DNA of 64,000 nt from Corbicula japonica (GCA_038501625.1 JAZAYU010000179.1:186001-250000), one strand, 5' to 3'; shown: positions 35,269 to 47,922, counted from the stretch's first letter. Notes: generated by a model from the sequence alone, not told the origin. Translations and numbers: made by a program.

Positions 35269-37549
35269 ATCTGCAATCTTTTGCTCTGTGTTATGGTGAA
35301 CAGTACTTGTATAATTGCTGACATCACTGCAGTGTTATAGTTTATTCATCTATTAAAATAAACAACTTTCAGATGTATTAATGTTTAGGAAAATGATAAA
35401 ATTTCATTTTATATATTGTCTTTTTTTGCTATCTGATCATATCTCAAAACTGTGGGAAGTCATTTTCAAATCTTAATTTCTGAAGTTAACTACGGTAAAA
35501 ATATTTCAAATTGTTATATGTTACTCAGTTATGATTATAGATGATAATTATGTAATGTTTATTGATGTAACTACTTCAATTTTTTTAAAAAGTAGGCTAA
35601 AGTGACTTCGGCAATTTTGTTTTTTCGAGAATTTAAAGGAATTCCTGTATACTGTCACTGAAGTTTTCACCAATATAATAGCTATTTTATTAAAATCTCT
35701 CATGATATGAACTTTTATAATAAGAACAATTATTTCTGCAGGGAATTAATGCTTTTTTTGCATAGAAATTTGTCCAAAAACTTCAAAACATAAACCTTTT
35801 TGAAATCATGTACCGTTGTATTTTTTCCCATACACAAAAACAGAAGTCGGGGAAATAAAAAATGTGAAAATGCAAAAAACACACGGTAAAAAAAATGTTT
35901 AAATGTGTATTTAACTTAGACAATGCAAATACATCACAAATATTGCAAGTTTGATTAGTATGAATTTTTTCCCGTTAGGGGAAGACTTTCTTAACGTTCC
36001 TGACCAGTATATTTGCGACAATCATTTCATAAATCTCGGTTAGTCAGTTTATCGGAGAATTGTATAATTAAGTTACTTCGTATTAACTAAACCATACCCG
36101 TTAAAACATGGCCTAACATCGGTGTTTTGTTTCCTATTAAGCTTTAGGCTTACGTAAATATTAATATAGACCCCTTTGCGACGATTTCTAGGAATTTTTG
36201 GCTATTCTGATGTCAATTATGACGATATAAATAATTATTATTCAATTCTAGTGTTCGTTTGATGTTTGCTATATATTAACCATATCGAAATACGAGTTGA
36301 ACCAACACTTCTTGCCAATATCACTCAGGGAAATGACTGCGACATGAAAAAAGTGAAAATGTCATTTTATCTGACATTCAATGATTTTGTATTATGTTTT
36401 TTTTTCTTTTTTTTCTTTAATTGCGTTAAGGGCAATTACAGAGACGGTCGTTCATCAATTGGACATTTTATTTCAATTTACCCGCTGTTTTAATCTATTG
36501 TCATGTGTGTTTTAATTTCTGTTTATCTGTATAAACGGCCATCAGTGAAGGACAAGTGTTTTAGGTTGTTTTCATTGTTTCATTTTTTCATTAAAACAAT
36601 CATTCTGTTTAAGTGATGGAAACAGATGACTTTTTGCAAAAATCATCAACGATGACACGAAGACTGCAATCATTCTCAGATATAATCTATAAACTATTAA
36701 CTATTAACTTCTACGACAATTAAAAAAAAAAAAATATTCAAATACAGAAATATATACTACTGTTTACTGGGACAGCCCTCGTTTAAAAAGGTATATTTAG
36801 GCAGTATTTTGCATAAAAAATTATAAATTTTATCTTATGTGTCAACGGACCGAGCTATTTTTTACTGTTCTAATTTTTCTTAACATATGTAATATAAGGA
36901 GCCATTTAACAAAGTGATTTGTGCGGCATTTTGCTAAAGAGATATTTATATTTTTTATCAATAAGAGTGCAATAACGAACGGAGTAAACCCTTAAACACC
37001 ATTTGGTTAATATTTAAAAATATTGAAATTAATTATTTGGTTAACCATCTTAAGAAAAGATACATTGAAAAAAATATGTTTTTATGTATATTTTGGTAGG
37101 TTTGGTAGCTTAAAATTTATAAAAATAGAAAGATTCATGTTCCAAACGCCGAGCGCCTTATATAAAGGCAGATATGTTTCGATTACTTACATTATCGTTT
37201 ACAAGTTCATATGCCATTGTTATATGTTCTTATATTCGTATTGCTCAATTTAATATCGAAGTTTTTATGCCTTTTGTGGTCTTTTATATACATGAATTCA
37301 TTTATTATGTCAGATGCTTTAGTGTCAAAAACATTTTATTTAATATTTACAGGGTGATTCGCTCTGTGACTTTTAACGCTCAGCCGTTAGCCGTTTAAGA
37401 TCAATAATGACTCAACTTTCTTCACATATGATTAAATTTATTATGCAAAATGTATACTACACTTTTCTCGTTTTCACTTGCACGCAGTTAGTTCCAAATG
37501 TTTTGGTTTTTTATTTCCGTTTCTAGTCATACATCTGAGCTTAATGATT
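35269..37549. other. AT-rich intergenic DNA
   Basis: No gene, RNA or ordered repeat recognised. A further AACGTTCCTGAC word occurs near 35992. Confidence 0.5.
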
Positions 37550-37747
37550 TCATATATACATGCGAGACTGTGAGATTTTTTCTGGGTCTGATACAAGAAT
37601 TAAGTCAATTATTGTAGAAGTTGTAGATGTAACTCTAGTAAAACCTTTTATAATTTGTCTGAGACTAAACATATCACACAAGGAATTTAAATTTCTGACT
37701 AAAGCACATTTTGAAGACACATCAGTATTAAAATCACCTAAAATCAC
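37550..37747 (-). pseudogene. LINE endonuclease-domain fragment
   Basis: The minus strand reads 'MILGDFNTDVSS' and 'STIIDLILVSDPEKIS'. The GDFN and (S/T)xIDxIxVS motifs are typical of the apurinic-type endonuclease of non-LTR retrotransposons. The rest of the element is missing or lies in the gap. Confidence 0.75.
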
Positions 37748-37756
37748 TGTTTCACT

Positions 37757-37866
37757 GATTCTATGGCCAGGAATGTTATCAAGAAATCAAATGCAAGGCT
37801 AAAATTCTTATATCGCAAGAGTGAATTTCTAACACATCATACAAAAAAAACTCTTAGTCTCTTCCC
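37757..37866 (+). pseudogene. LINE reverse-transcriptase fragment in inverted orientation
   Basis: The plus strand reads 'KKSNARLKFLYRKSEFL', matching 'KKANARLKFLYRKNDFL' in the minus-strand LINE ORF at 38827-40035. It directly follows an endonuclease fragment on the opposite strand and runs into the assembly gap. Confidence 0.75.
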
Positions 37867-37878
37867 TTATCCAGTGTC

Positions 37879-38378
37879 NNNNNNNNNNNNNNNNNNNNNN
37901 NNNNNNNNNNNNNNNNNNNNNNNNNNNNNNNNNNNNNNNNNNNNNNNNNNNNNNNNNNNNNNNNNNNNNNNNNNNNNNNNNNNNNNNNNNNNNNNNNNNN
38001 NNNNNNNNNNNNNNNNNNNNNNNNNNNNNNNNNNNNNNNNNNNNNNNNNNNNNNNNNNNNNNNNNNNNNNNNNNNNNNNNNNNNNNNNNNNNNNNNNNNN
38101 NNNNNNNNNNNNNNNNNNNNNNNNNNNNNNNNNNNNNNNNNNNNNNNNNNNNNNNNNNNNNNNNNNNNNNNNNNNNNNNNNNNNNNNNNNNNNNNNNNNN
38201 NNNNNNNNNNNNNNNNNNNNNNNNNNNNNNNNNNNNNNNNNNNNNNNNNNNNNNNNNNNNNNNNNNNNNNNNNNNNNNNNNNNNNNNNNNNNNNNNNNNN
38301 NNNNNNNNNNNNNNNNNNNNNNNNNNNNNNNNNNNNNNNNNNNNNNNNNNNNNNNNNNNNNNNNNNNNNNNNNNNNNN
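37879..38378. other. Assembly gap (500 N)
   Basis: Exactly 500 N, a placeholder length. The two sides are both LINE-derived, so a repeat probably broke the assembly. Confidence 0.98.
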
Positions 38379-38826
38379 GATTGATTGATTGATTTATTTC
38401 GGTAAAATAGAGATCATACATGGAGTAGGATTACATAAACATACAAATGCAAATTATAAATAGAAACATTAATAGTTACTAAAATTAAAACAATGATAAT
38501 TACATTTTACATAAAACACAAATTTAAATAACTACCCATGTTATGCCTCCTAACCCAGGATAACACGAAAAAGACTACATTACTGTAATTCTTATTTCCA
38601 TCGTGGTCCTGTATAACAAAATGGGGGCATGACACAGAGAGGCTTGTGTTATTGACTAAATTGAAAAATTATGTAATAAATACAAATGTACTTCATTTCA
38701 TGTATCTCACAGTAAATTCAATCACTATCGTTGGCAATATCACAGACAAGTTACTTATATTTACTATTTATGTTTTTAAAACCTCTTTTACAGCCTTTTT
38801 TAAAACATAATACTTATTGGTTTCAG

Positions 38827-40035
38827 TTACCTCTGGCAAAGTTTGTTCCACAATTTGGATCCCATATAACAGAAAGATTTAGAGCCAAAAGATTTAACTT
38901 TGGGAACACAATAGCCTCCTTTTGTACTCAGCCTGTTTTTATACCTATGACTAGAAGCTACTGAAGTAAAAAGCTGTTTCAAATATTCTGGAGCCAAGTT
39001 CTTATTAATTTTAAAAACATGGCATAGCTTAATTTGTTCAACTCTACTCTGCACAGGTAGCCAATTTAGGGACCTAAAATGCTCATATCCAACATGTGAC
39101 CTGCTATCCAGATTGAGAATAAATCGAACCATCTTGTTCTGAGTTGTTTGAAGTTTGTTTTTGAGGGTTTGAGTAAGGCTATGGTACCACACTGAACACG
39201 CATAGTCGTAATGACATTGAATTAGTGACATAACTAGTTGTTTTCTTATGTGTTTATTGAGAAAATCATTCTTTCGGTAGAGAAACTTTAACCTGGCATT
39301 GGCTTTTTTGAGAATAGATTCTGCCATCAATTTAAAAGATAAAAATTGGTCTAAGCTAACACCTAGATATTTAACAGATGAAGTGTGACTGATAGTAGTA
39401 CCATTACAAATAATGTTAAGATTAGGTTGTGATCTGAGCTTCTGTCTGGATCCAAACAATATTGATTCAGTTTTACCCAAGTGTAAAGAAAGTTTGTTGT
39501 CTATCAGCCATTGACCAACACCTAGTAAATCATCAGACAAAGCTTTTTCAACATCAGAAACATTTTTACCCGAGACTAAAATAGCAGAATCATCAGCATA
39601 CAGTAGAAGTTTATTTTTAACAACTGCTGGCATATCATTAACATAAATTAAAAAGAGCAGAGGGCCAAGGATAGAGCCTTGAGGAACCCCACATGTAATT
39701 AACGAGTGACTGGAAAAAGTGCAAGAAATATCTACCAGTTGTTGTCTGTCCGACAGATAAGACTTAAACCAATTACAAATACTATCACCTAAGCAACAAG
39801 CTTTAAGTTTTCTGAGCAAAATTGAGTGATTGACTGTGTCGAAGGCTTTCTGTAGATCTAAAAGAACCATGCCAACAACATTGCCTTTGTCAATTTCTAA
39901 TCTGATGAAGTCTGTTAAATATAAGAGACATGAGTCAGTTGAAAATCCACTTCTAAAACCAGATTGAAACTTATAAAACAAATGTTTTTCTTTAAAATAT
40001 GACTCCACCTGATCATATACAACTTTTTCTAACAC
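38827..40035 (-). pseudogene. LINE reverse transcriptase (non-LTR) ORF
   Basis: The 402-codon open stretch contains the RT core: LLDLQKAFD (Asp60), GVPQGSILGP (residues 116-125), LLYADDSA (YADD at 146-149), a KYLGV thumb-side motif near residue 223 and the 'KANARLKFLYRK' region typical of jockey/CR1-like C-termini. It would copy the element RNA at a nicked target. RT sequence continues upstream to 40612 in shifted frames ('NKATGLDG', 'VPNDLKIARVV'), so the start at 40035 is only where the frame opens and the ORF is broken. Confidence 0.88.
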
Positions 40036-41734
40036 CTTTGAAAAAACATTTAAAATAGATACTGGTCGATAGTTGCCAACATTTAACCTGTCATCCTTTT
40101 TAAAAAGGGGAACAACATGACAACTCTAGCAATCTTTAAATCGTTAGGTACTCTCCCTTGGATAAGTGACACATTTATAATGTGTGTAAGGGGGCTTACA
40201 ATAATTGGTGCTGCAAACCATCCAAGCCTGTAGCTTTGTTTGAGCTAAGGTTGTTTAAATATTTAAGAACTTTGTTTTCAGACATTAGGGTAAAAGAAAA
40301 ACTGTTTAAACGTATACCTAGACTCTGGTAAAAACTGTAAACAAAAGATTCACCAAATTTGCAAACACATGCTGGAAGTTTTTCAACAAGTTTACATGCA
40401 ACTGAGGTATAAAAATTATTAAAAGATTCTGCAATAGATGATTTCTCAAAACAAACGTTGCCATCAATATTTAAACAAATATTAGAACTTGCTGAATTTG
40501 TCCCCTTTTTGGAAGGTAACCCTAGATTTTTCAGTGCCTTCTAGAGTGACTTAGAGTCATTTTTATGTTGTTCAATAGAGCCTGAGAAGTAGTTTTTCTT
40601 AGCATTATAAACTAAAGTCTGTCCCACCTAACCGTGAAACACATTTTCTGAATTTATTATGCATCATTTGAAAAAAAGAATATCACCAATCGACGCAGAA
40701 AAAAAATCCATGGGGGTGGTCTTTCCTTAGTTTTTGGATTTAAACACCTATAAAATAGTTATTTGTAAAAGTTTCATTTTCCCCATAGACGCTAATGTTA
40801 TTTGTTTACGTCCATTTATTGCCGCGATATCTCACGTGCGATAAATTTCGCAACGTCATGAAGGGGCGGTTTCAACGTTCTTGTTAACTTAGTATTTCGG
40901 CGAGGTCGTGTTAACATTTTCATCTCAGTTATAACACAGATGAATGAATAATGATTAAAACAAGTATGTCCAGAAAGTGAGTTATTTTTATACACTAAGT
41001 GGGTAAAATAAAAAATCTACAACTTACTAGTATTTTCTTTCGTCATAGACATGTCGTCATTCTAATAATTATGATCGCACCGAGATCGTTAAACTTGCAC
41101 CAAAGTTCATTGACCTAAATAATGACAGTGTTTGATGACGTAATCGGAATTTTACTGGGGTGTAACAGGAGATTATACATCGGAAAACGAGACCGCTTTC
41201 CAATTTACAAATCGCTTTAAATATTAAAATTTTACGACGGAATGTCAACATAAACAAAAATCACTAGATTTTTGTTATTTTGTACTTGAGTTAAAGGTTG
41301 GACTTTGGAATCCTTTGTTCTGTATTTATAATTTTTTTTTTCTTTAAGAGTGTTTTTTTTTTTTGCTCATTTACGAATTACTTGAAACGAACAGAGAATC
41401 GTAACATTTAGCATACATGTATATTAACATTAAAAATGGATTTAGTGGGAAAACGGAAAACATAAACAAAAAAGATAGAAAAAGATATTGATCGGGAGCT
41501 TTTGAGAAAAACATTAAATGCAGACCATACCCCGGACAATGTGATTACGGTTATCTTTGCTTTATTTTCGCTGTTGACCAATCTAAATGCATCTCTCTGG
41601 TTTTATTTAAAATATGTTTTTAACACCTTGATATTTATGTTTAATGAACCTATAATCTGCTTTCCACCATATTACATATTGACTGTTCCCATGTTACATA
41701 TGTACCACACTTCCGGGAAAATAAAGATGATGTT

Positions 41735-42065
41735 CTGTTCTGTTCCGCTGAACTGTAGACGAGAACGGAGAACAAGATTCGAAGTCTCGAAAACAAAATG
41801 CGAGGTCCCGAGAACACGATGAGAGGGCCCCGCAACTTGTTTTAGCTACCTCTTGTCGTCATGTTCTCGTCTTTTCATGGTCTCGTCTTCATAGATCAAA
41901 AAAAGAGAGAACAGGGTGCAAGGTAGCTAGACAACGAGGCGAGATCGCAAAAACATGACGCATCTTGCGCTTCCATCATGTTCTCGCGATCTCGCATTGT
42001 GCTTTTGCGATTTCGCATAGTGTTTTCATGATCTTTCTCGTTCGTTTTCTTGGTCTCGTTCAAGA
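41735..42065. repeat. Scrambled GTTCTCG / CGAGAAC word repeat
   Basis: Within the 4.3-kb transposon, short words such as CGAGAAC, TCTCGT, TCGCAT and their complements recur on both strands around a GAGGGCCCC centre. There is no fixed period. Confidence 0.55.
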
Positions 42066-42684
42066 GGTCGACAGGGCGAAACAACGATGACCCCACGGAA
42101 CACCGTAGAAGTCTGATTTAATTCTTGGACTAGGCACGATCTCAAACGTTCATTATGACGCGTACATTCTAGATTGCGTACCCAAAGTGCGCCTTAATTT
42201 AGCATCAGTACCTGTACCCGTCCGTCTATGGTCCTTATAGACAGAGAAAAGGACACAATCTCATCATAAAGTAAATAAAAAATATCGACATTCTTTTACA
42301 ATGTCACGTTCCATAGCGCGATTTTATTGATAAAAATAACACAAAATCGTAGATTATAAGTTCAAATAATTCGACAACATTGGATAGATGCAACGTTGTA
42401 CGTATGGTGGTATGTTGCTCTTAAAGTATAAAATAAAGTTCGATTTTGGTGATCGGCAGAAAACTGAGAAGGCGAAGCGAGTCTCCAAAATTGAACTAAA
42501 AACCGTTTGTGCATTTAAATTTTTTTATCATCGCTACAGAAGAGTATTAGTCATTTTAGATTTTCGGAGGCTAGGGCAAGATGCAGCGGAATTTAAGGAT
42601 TATCCCTAGATAATTTTTAGGACGGTGGATAGATTCTATATACTGGACCGCAATTTAAAATTAGTATTTTTAGTTGAAGTAGCG

Positions 42685-42735
42685 GGGGATCCCTAGACAC
42701 AGAGATAGACTCGCTACCTACTGAGCTATTTATGC
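42685..42735 (-). repeat. tRNA-Lys-like fragment
   Basis: The minus strand reads TAGCTCAGTAGGTAG, an A box as in tRNA-Lys, followed by an anticodon-arm-like segment. The T arm with B box is not recognisable. A tRNA or SINE remnant. Confidence 0.35.
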
Positions 42736-42937
42736 TCCCAAACTCTTATTAATTTGGTGTTTGCAGCTATCTTTATATCTTATAGAAAGTAAGCGCATGC
42801 ACCACATACACAAGAAATACGATGGTTTAGCTGACTGATGTAGACTCCGTCCCGGCTCTGGCGTATTCAGTCTACTACGCTAATTTAATCAACAGGAAAT
42901 TTGAAAAATCTTTGGCGAACAAACTCATGTAAACAAT

Positions 42938-43640
42938 CAGGCGCGTAGGAGCAGGGGCCGCAGGAGCCGCGGTCGCGGCCCCAATATTTCGGCAAGTTGC
43001 GGCTCCGACGGCAAAGACTTCAAAAAGGGTTCTTTGGAAATTATGCGATGCCACAAACAGTAAAATCGTGCCATAAAATCCTCGCTTTTACCTGAAAATC
43101 GTTTAGCAAATACACAGCCAAGTGTCAACGTCAAGGAAACGGTGATGTGTCGCGGGATTTCCTCAGTGTGTTAAAGCCACGATTGAGTAAGGATCTAATC
43201 CTAGTTGAATGTATCGAAATAAGTAGCGCAAAACGATGTCGTATTCGAAGACCATTATCGGAAAATTTCAAGAAAGCGCTCAAATTTGTATAATATTTTA
43301 TTTAAACTAGAACTCTGCGAGTTGGATGACAAAATTTTTGTTAGTCGACATAAAAAATGTTAATTAGTTTTTTGTTGTACAGTTATAAGCAATTTATTTG
43401 CACAAAGAGATCTATGTTCTGGTATTATTGAAAGAATAGACGTTTAATTTACGAACCGTGATCTTATTGTTAATTGCAGTAGATCAGTAATCGAATATGA
43501 TGATTTAAACGTTTTATATACACCAATGACTACATATAATTGTATAAGAAACTTTTTAAACCGACATATCAATGATATTATTATGAAGCCAAAATCATCT
43601 CCTCCGCGGCCCCAATGTTCAAATCGCTCCTACGCGCCTG
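42938..43640. mobile_element. 703-bp inverted-repeat element nested in the 4.3-kb transposon
   Basis: Ends CAGGCGCGTAGGAGC and its complement match over 15 bp; ACAAT flanks both sides as a candidate 5-bp target duplication. GCGGCCCCAAT words occur near both ends. There is no coding capacity and the superfamily is not assigned. Confidence 0.75.
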
Positions 43641-44954
43641 ACAATGTTTATTTCTAATATCAGATTTACCACTAGTTCAAAATGCCGTTATCTAATTGTG
43701 TTCATCTTTATAAAACCATATGCCTTACCACGAGGCTTTACAATGTTTACCCAGACTATCACCATGATATGTCGGACACAGGTCACTCATCGTTCATATT
43801 GTCCCACGTGGAAAAATTACAATCACGAAATACATTTATACAATGTAGACTTTAAACAAATTTAGACCTTTTGCGAAACCTCTACTACTGGCGTAAATTA
43901 ACCTCTGGCTCCGCCCCTGATAATCGTAACTTTAGATCGTAAACCCGAAAAGCGCATGGTATTGCAAGTAATAATTAAATAAAATCGCATTAGTGTAAAC
44001 GTAACTAAAATATATAAAAGCTATTTTTATCATGGATAGCCACATTTAAAATAACATAGCCTTTATTCCATAAATCTCGCGAAACATTTATTCTGGAAGT
44101 CCCCGTTGGAGACCTCGGAAAACTTACTTCTTGCCCTGATTCGGTACCTACTATGCAGTATTGCGCGCGACTGCAATCCGGTTCTAGCTAGACTTTTCGG
44201 GCTACATTCAACTATTTTCTTGGAATGAGGCGTGGTTTCATGTAAGTTAGCGAGCGGATAAAATTCAAAAACATTGTCGTTATGAGGATGTAAACTAAAG
44301 ATGGCTTCTCCGATGCCATATGTTTGAAACATACTGCAGAAGGTTATGTTTCATCCCAGTATGGTGCCGTCATTGACCATATGAGCTTCGTGATAATTTT
44401 AAGTGAAAATTCTTTATCGGAATAATTTTTCTTGCATTCCTGGTGTTCAAGGTAAGAAATTTTGTAAACTGCCTATTTCTTGAAATTGAATGTGACTAAA
44501 TTTTAGCTTTTATTGACAATAATCCGTATTATTTTCGTCAAGATTTAATGTTCGTTCATATCGGCATCGTAGACTGCATCGAATTTCCTTCATAGATTTA
44601 TTTAAAAACACCTCCATTTTTATTTCAAATATTTAATGATCACAACTACGCAGATTAATGACTGTGAGACATCCCCTCAGCTACTTACTTTTATTTCCTT
44701 GGTAATCCGCGTGACGTTTGCCGGCAAACCTCCGACAAAGAGAATTTTCGAATGGCAACCAAAATAAACAATGTAAATTTCCCATAGGGTGGAAACAAAC
44801 ACAAATATCTTCGTAACTGAACAAAATATCAAAAATCTAAGGAAAGACCACCCCCATGGATTTTTTTCCTGCGTCGATTGGTGGTATTCTTTTTTTAAAA
44901 CGATGCATGATAAATTCAGAAAATGTGTTTCACGGTTAGGTGGGACAGACTTTA

Positions 44955-45331
44955 GGTATTGAGCTTTATTTCTAAGAACTTTAAAAGAGTTAAAATTATC
45001 CACATTTCTGTCTTGTTTATACAACTTAAAAGCTTGGTCTCTCTCATGAATAGACTGAAGAATATTGCTGTCCATCCATGGTTCAGATCTTTGCTTGAGC
45101 CTAATTTGTTTAAAAGGAGCAACTTTATCTAAAATAGAAAGAAAAATATCTTTAAAAGTTGTCCATGCTATGTCCACATCAACACATAACAGAACTTGAC
45201 TCCAGTCTGTAGATAAAAGAGTAGATTGAAAATTTTCTTTGTTGTAAGATTTCAAAGATCTAACAGTAACAGTATTGTGAGAACCAATGAAGTTCTTACA
45301 TCTTTTTCTTGTTAAATAGACTAAACTGTAA
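44955..45331 (-). pseudogene. LINE endonuclease C-terminus and linker
   Basis: Reads 'HNTVTVRSLKSYNKENF', 'DKVAPFKQIRLKQRSEPWMD' and 'FKVLRNKAQYL', the post-endonuclease linker of jockey/CR1-like LINEs. It continues into the RT part on the far side of the 4.3-kb insertion. The 5' side stops at 45331. Confidence 0.8.
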
Positions 45332-45857
45332 TATTTTAATAGAGCCAGAATGGATACCAAGGAATGATAATTATCGAGCAGACGTTTTAAGTAGATGCGG
45401 GGATTGTGACGACTGGTCAATATCCAAAACTTGGTTCGCATATTTTGACAATGTTTGGGGAAAGCATGAAATTGATAGATTTTCCTCTTCTTATAATAAA
45501 CAATGCAAACGGTTTAATTCCAGATGGTGGGTTCCTTGAACTGAAGGTATTGACGCTTTTAGTCAGTCCTGGAAAGGTAATCGAAATTGGCTTGTTCCAC
45601 CACCAAGGTTGGTGGTAAAATGTATTGAAAAACTTGAACAGGAGAAGGCACAATATACTCTGGTCGTGCCGCTTTGGGTTTCGGCGCCATTTTGGCCTTG
45701 CCTTCTGGAAAGTCAATATGCATTCAAAAGTTACATACAAGAATACAAAGTCTTGCCAAAGTATGGTGTTATTTGCACTGGTAAAGGTAACAACGGGATA
45801 TTCAATAAGGATCCGTTACCTTTTCATATGATAGCATTTAATGTAAATTTTGTATGA
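45332..45857 (+). pseudogene. DIRS-like RT/RNase H C-terminal fragment
   Basis: Reads 'PEWIPRNDNYRADVLSR', 'WGKHEIDRFSSSYN' and 'FNSRWWVP', then a TGA where other copies have Gly, and in the same frame 'TEGIDAFSQSWKGNRNWLVP' and 'VPLWVSAPFWPCLL'. The motif series (WxPRxxNxxAD, DRFxSxxN, RFNSRxWxPGTEAxDAFxxxW, PLWxSAPFWP) is the RNase H-to-C-terminus region of invertebrate DIRS/Ngaro polyproteins. Its 5' side is replaced by a LINE and its 3' side is broken by a mariner. Confidence 0.78.
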
Positions 45858-45880
45858 TGTTTATTCCAAAAATGACGAGG

Positions 45881-46890
45881 TACAGTCAAAAAGTTCCAGG
45901 ACTGTCATGATATCTTTTTTATTTTCCGTACGATTCAGTAATTAAATATATGACATGAAAATATAACTATTCCACTGCAAGAACATATAAATATATGTAA
46001 AATATACAAACATAAACATGTTTTCTGATCCATTAGAATAGTTCACTATGTCATGTACGGAGCACTTTCGCGACGTCGTGACGTTCTTATGCCGTTTGCA
46101 AGGGTTGTTTTCATTTCATCTGTCAGCAGACGAGGAACCCAGCGCGCACATACCTTATTCATGTTCAAGTCCTGGGTCACTATTTTATGAACAGTTCCAT
46201 GACACAGCCCGACAGTGTAAGCAATATCATCTAGAGAATTTCGCCGATCAGTTGCTAGGACGTCCTTAATCTTTTTGACTAAGCGCGCATCATTTCCCGG
46301 CCTTCCGCTTCGCGCATTATCCTCAATAACCGCCCTTCCTTTCCGGAAACGTTTGTGCCACTCAAACACAAGAGTCCTGGAACAATTAATAACACCATCC
46401 ATCTGTTTCATGAATTTCCAAGTATCAGTCGGGGTCATACAAGACATCGCAGAAAATTTAATTACTGTCCATTGCTCCGTACGTTCAATTAACGTTGTCA
46501 TTTTCTTGCTTCAGAATTTTTACACGGCGGAAATTATACTTCACAAAAGGGCGATACTTCAGCCGATCACGCTAAAATTTTGTAATTGTTTGCTAGTAAC
46601 GTTCCGTTGATGTCGTGCGGAAAAATAAAGACGTCTTGGTGCTGTTATTTTGAGAAACTTCAAAAAGAATGTAGTCATCTCATTGCAAAATAAGGCAAAT
46701 TCTGAAGTGCTCCGTATTATGGTTGTGGACATGCTAAATGTGAAAAAATAAATTCAAATACTTGTTCAAACCTACTTTTTCATAGCTGTTGATATTAGAT
46801 TTAAATAGAAATACATGCATGCTAAATTTTATGAGGATCCGACGTCAATAATTTGTTTAAAAGGACCAGTCCGGGAACTTTCTGACTGTA
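45881..46890 (-). mobile_element. Internally deleted mariner element
   Basis: Ends TACAGTCAAAAAGTTCCAGG and the complement of ...TTTCTGACTGTA match over 24 bp with two differences, and begin and end with TA. The 1.0-kb length is shorter than the usual ~1.3 kb. It lies within the linker between the RNase H and recombinase parts of the DIRS-like element. Confidence 0.88.
46046..46501 (-). pseudogene. Mariner transposase N-terminal half
   Basis: 151 codons from the ATG at 46501. The HTH/DNA-binding region is recognisable: 'TLVFEWHKRFRKGRAVIEDN', 'ARSGRP', a second helix-turn-helix ('LDDIAYTVGLCHGTVHKI') and the mariner signature 'CARWVPRLLTDEMK'. The DD34D catalytic domain is missing, because the element is deleted shortly after this point. 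The product could bind ends but not cut DNA. Confidence 0.9.
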
Positions 46891-46904
46891 CTCTGTTTTT
46901 TGAA

Positions 46905-47922
46905 CAGGTCCTGGCTTAAAATCTACCATTCAACAACAGATCATGAAGGTTGGCGTAGACAATGAGAAATCGTGTGACATAGCTGAAAAAATGGCTAGTT
47001 ATGTTTTGCAATCCAGAGCACCTTCCACAACGGAAAAGTATAGTGGTTGTTTTAATAGTTTTATGAAATACTGTAATTCTATGCATTTGTCATATCGGCC
47101 AGCCAGTGCAATATCAGTTGCAATGAACATAACGCAGTTGCTTGATAAAGGAAAATCTTACAGTGTTGTTTCTTCAGCGATTTAAGCTATTACATGGAAT
47201 CATTCTATTCACGGATTGGACGATCCTACGGATAACAGTTTTGTGAAGCATTTGTGCGACGCTGCTAAAAGGCTTAATTCAAAACCTTAGGAAAGGAAAG
47301 ACGTTGTGGACTCCAAAATGCTCATAGATTTGTGTAAACTTTTGGAAAATGACATGTCTCTGACAAATGTATTAGGGATATAACTATGATATTACTTTGC
47401 TATGCAGGTTTTTTGCGTTATAACGAAATGAGTAACTTACGCTGTTCAGATGTTGTTTTTCAAAATGATCATTTGCTATTAAAGATAAGATCAAGTAAAA
47501 CGGATATTTATAGGGAGGGGAGAGAGGTTTTAATTGCTTAAGGTAACACAGTTGCTTTTCCATATTCAATGTTACAACGTTACATGGATCTGGCAGGGTT
47601 ATCTAAAGTTTCTGAGGATTTCTTATTCAAACCTGTTTTAAAATCAAAAGGTTCATTCTGTTTGATAAATAAAAATAAAAAGATCAGTTACATTAGAGCA
47701 CGAGAATGTATTGTCTCTAAGTTGGCGATTGTAGCTCCTAATCTCAAGTTAGGAACGCATACTTTGCGAGCGAGTGGGGCCTCGTCTGCAGCAAACGCAG
47801 ATGGTATATCTGATCGGTGTATTAAGAGGCATGGTAGATGGAAAACCGACCAGGCAAAAGACGGTTATATCAAATATTCTTTAGAGAAAAGGTTATTGAT
47901 AACAAAAGCATTACAATTATGA
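46905..47922 (+). pseudogene. Tyrosine recombinase of the DIRS-like element (broken)
   Basis: The N-terminal core-binding domain ('SRAPSTTEKYSGCFNSF') is open from 46943 to 47185. A catalytic part follows with stops: 'CYAGFLRYNEMSNLRCSD' (first Arg) and 'RSSKTDIYREGREVLIA', then an open stretch 47569-47922 with 'THTLRASGAS' (H-x-x-R), 'IKRHGRW' and 'KDGYIKYSL' (Tyr nucleophile). All catalytic positions survive, but at least three stops or frame breaks (near 47183, 47290, 47381 and 47540) abolish a full protein. It would integrate element circles by site-specific recombination. Confidence 0.85.

Larger units (their letters stand above)
40615..44952. mobile_element. 4.3-kb DNA transposon with long TIRs and TA duplication
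   Basis: Inverted ends start AAGTCTGTCCCACCTAACCG and stay matched for about 125 bp with fewer than ten mismatches. TA flanks both sides (40613-40614, 44953-44954). The insertion point lies in a LINE reading frame that is restored when the segment is removed. TA duplications fit Tc1/mariner-like or related superfamilies, but long TIRs and this size are unusual for mariner. No transposase was recognised; the ORFs inside are short (below 110 codons) and lack family character, so it is non-autonomous or unclassified. Confidence 0.85.
38379..45331 (-). mobile_element. 5'-truncated jockey/CR1-type LINE, split by a 4.3-kb transposon
   Basis: The 3' end carries a (GATT)n tail (38379-38393) and ~430 bp of untranslated sequence. 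The coding remnant runs leftwards from the endonuclease C-terminus (45331) through the linker into RT and its C-terminal region. Positions 40613-44954 are a later insertion plus its TA duplication. Removing the insertion and one TA restores the frame across the break (AQYL-VYNAKKNYF). The 5' end stops inside the endonuclease domain, where DIRS-like sequence on the other strand begins, as expected for incomplete reverse transcription. Confidence 0.8.

Noticed and set aside
37763..38421. Long ORFs spanning the N gap
   Set aside because: They are artefacts of translating N; only the LINE-like ends are real.
41502..41822. 106-codon ORF in the 4.3-kb transposon as a possible transposase
   Set aside because: No DDE, zinc-finger or HTH pattern; its second half is the GAGAAC word repeat.
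43880..43920. Possible hAT right end (CTGGCTCCGCCCCTG)
   Set aside because: No matching left end or 8-bp duplication found nearby; too short to call.
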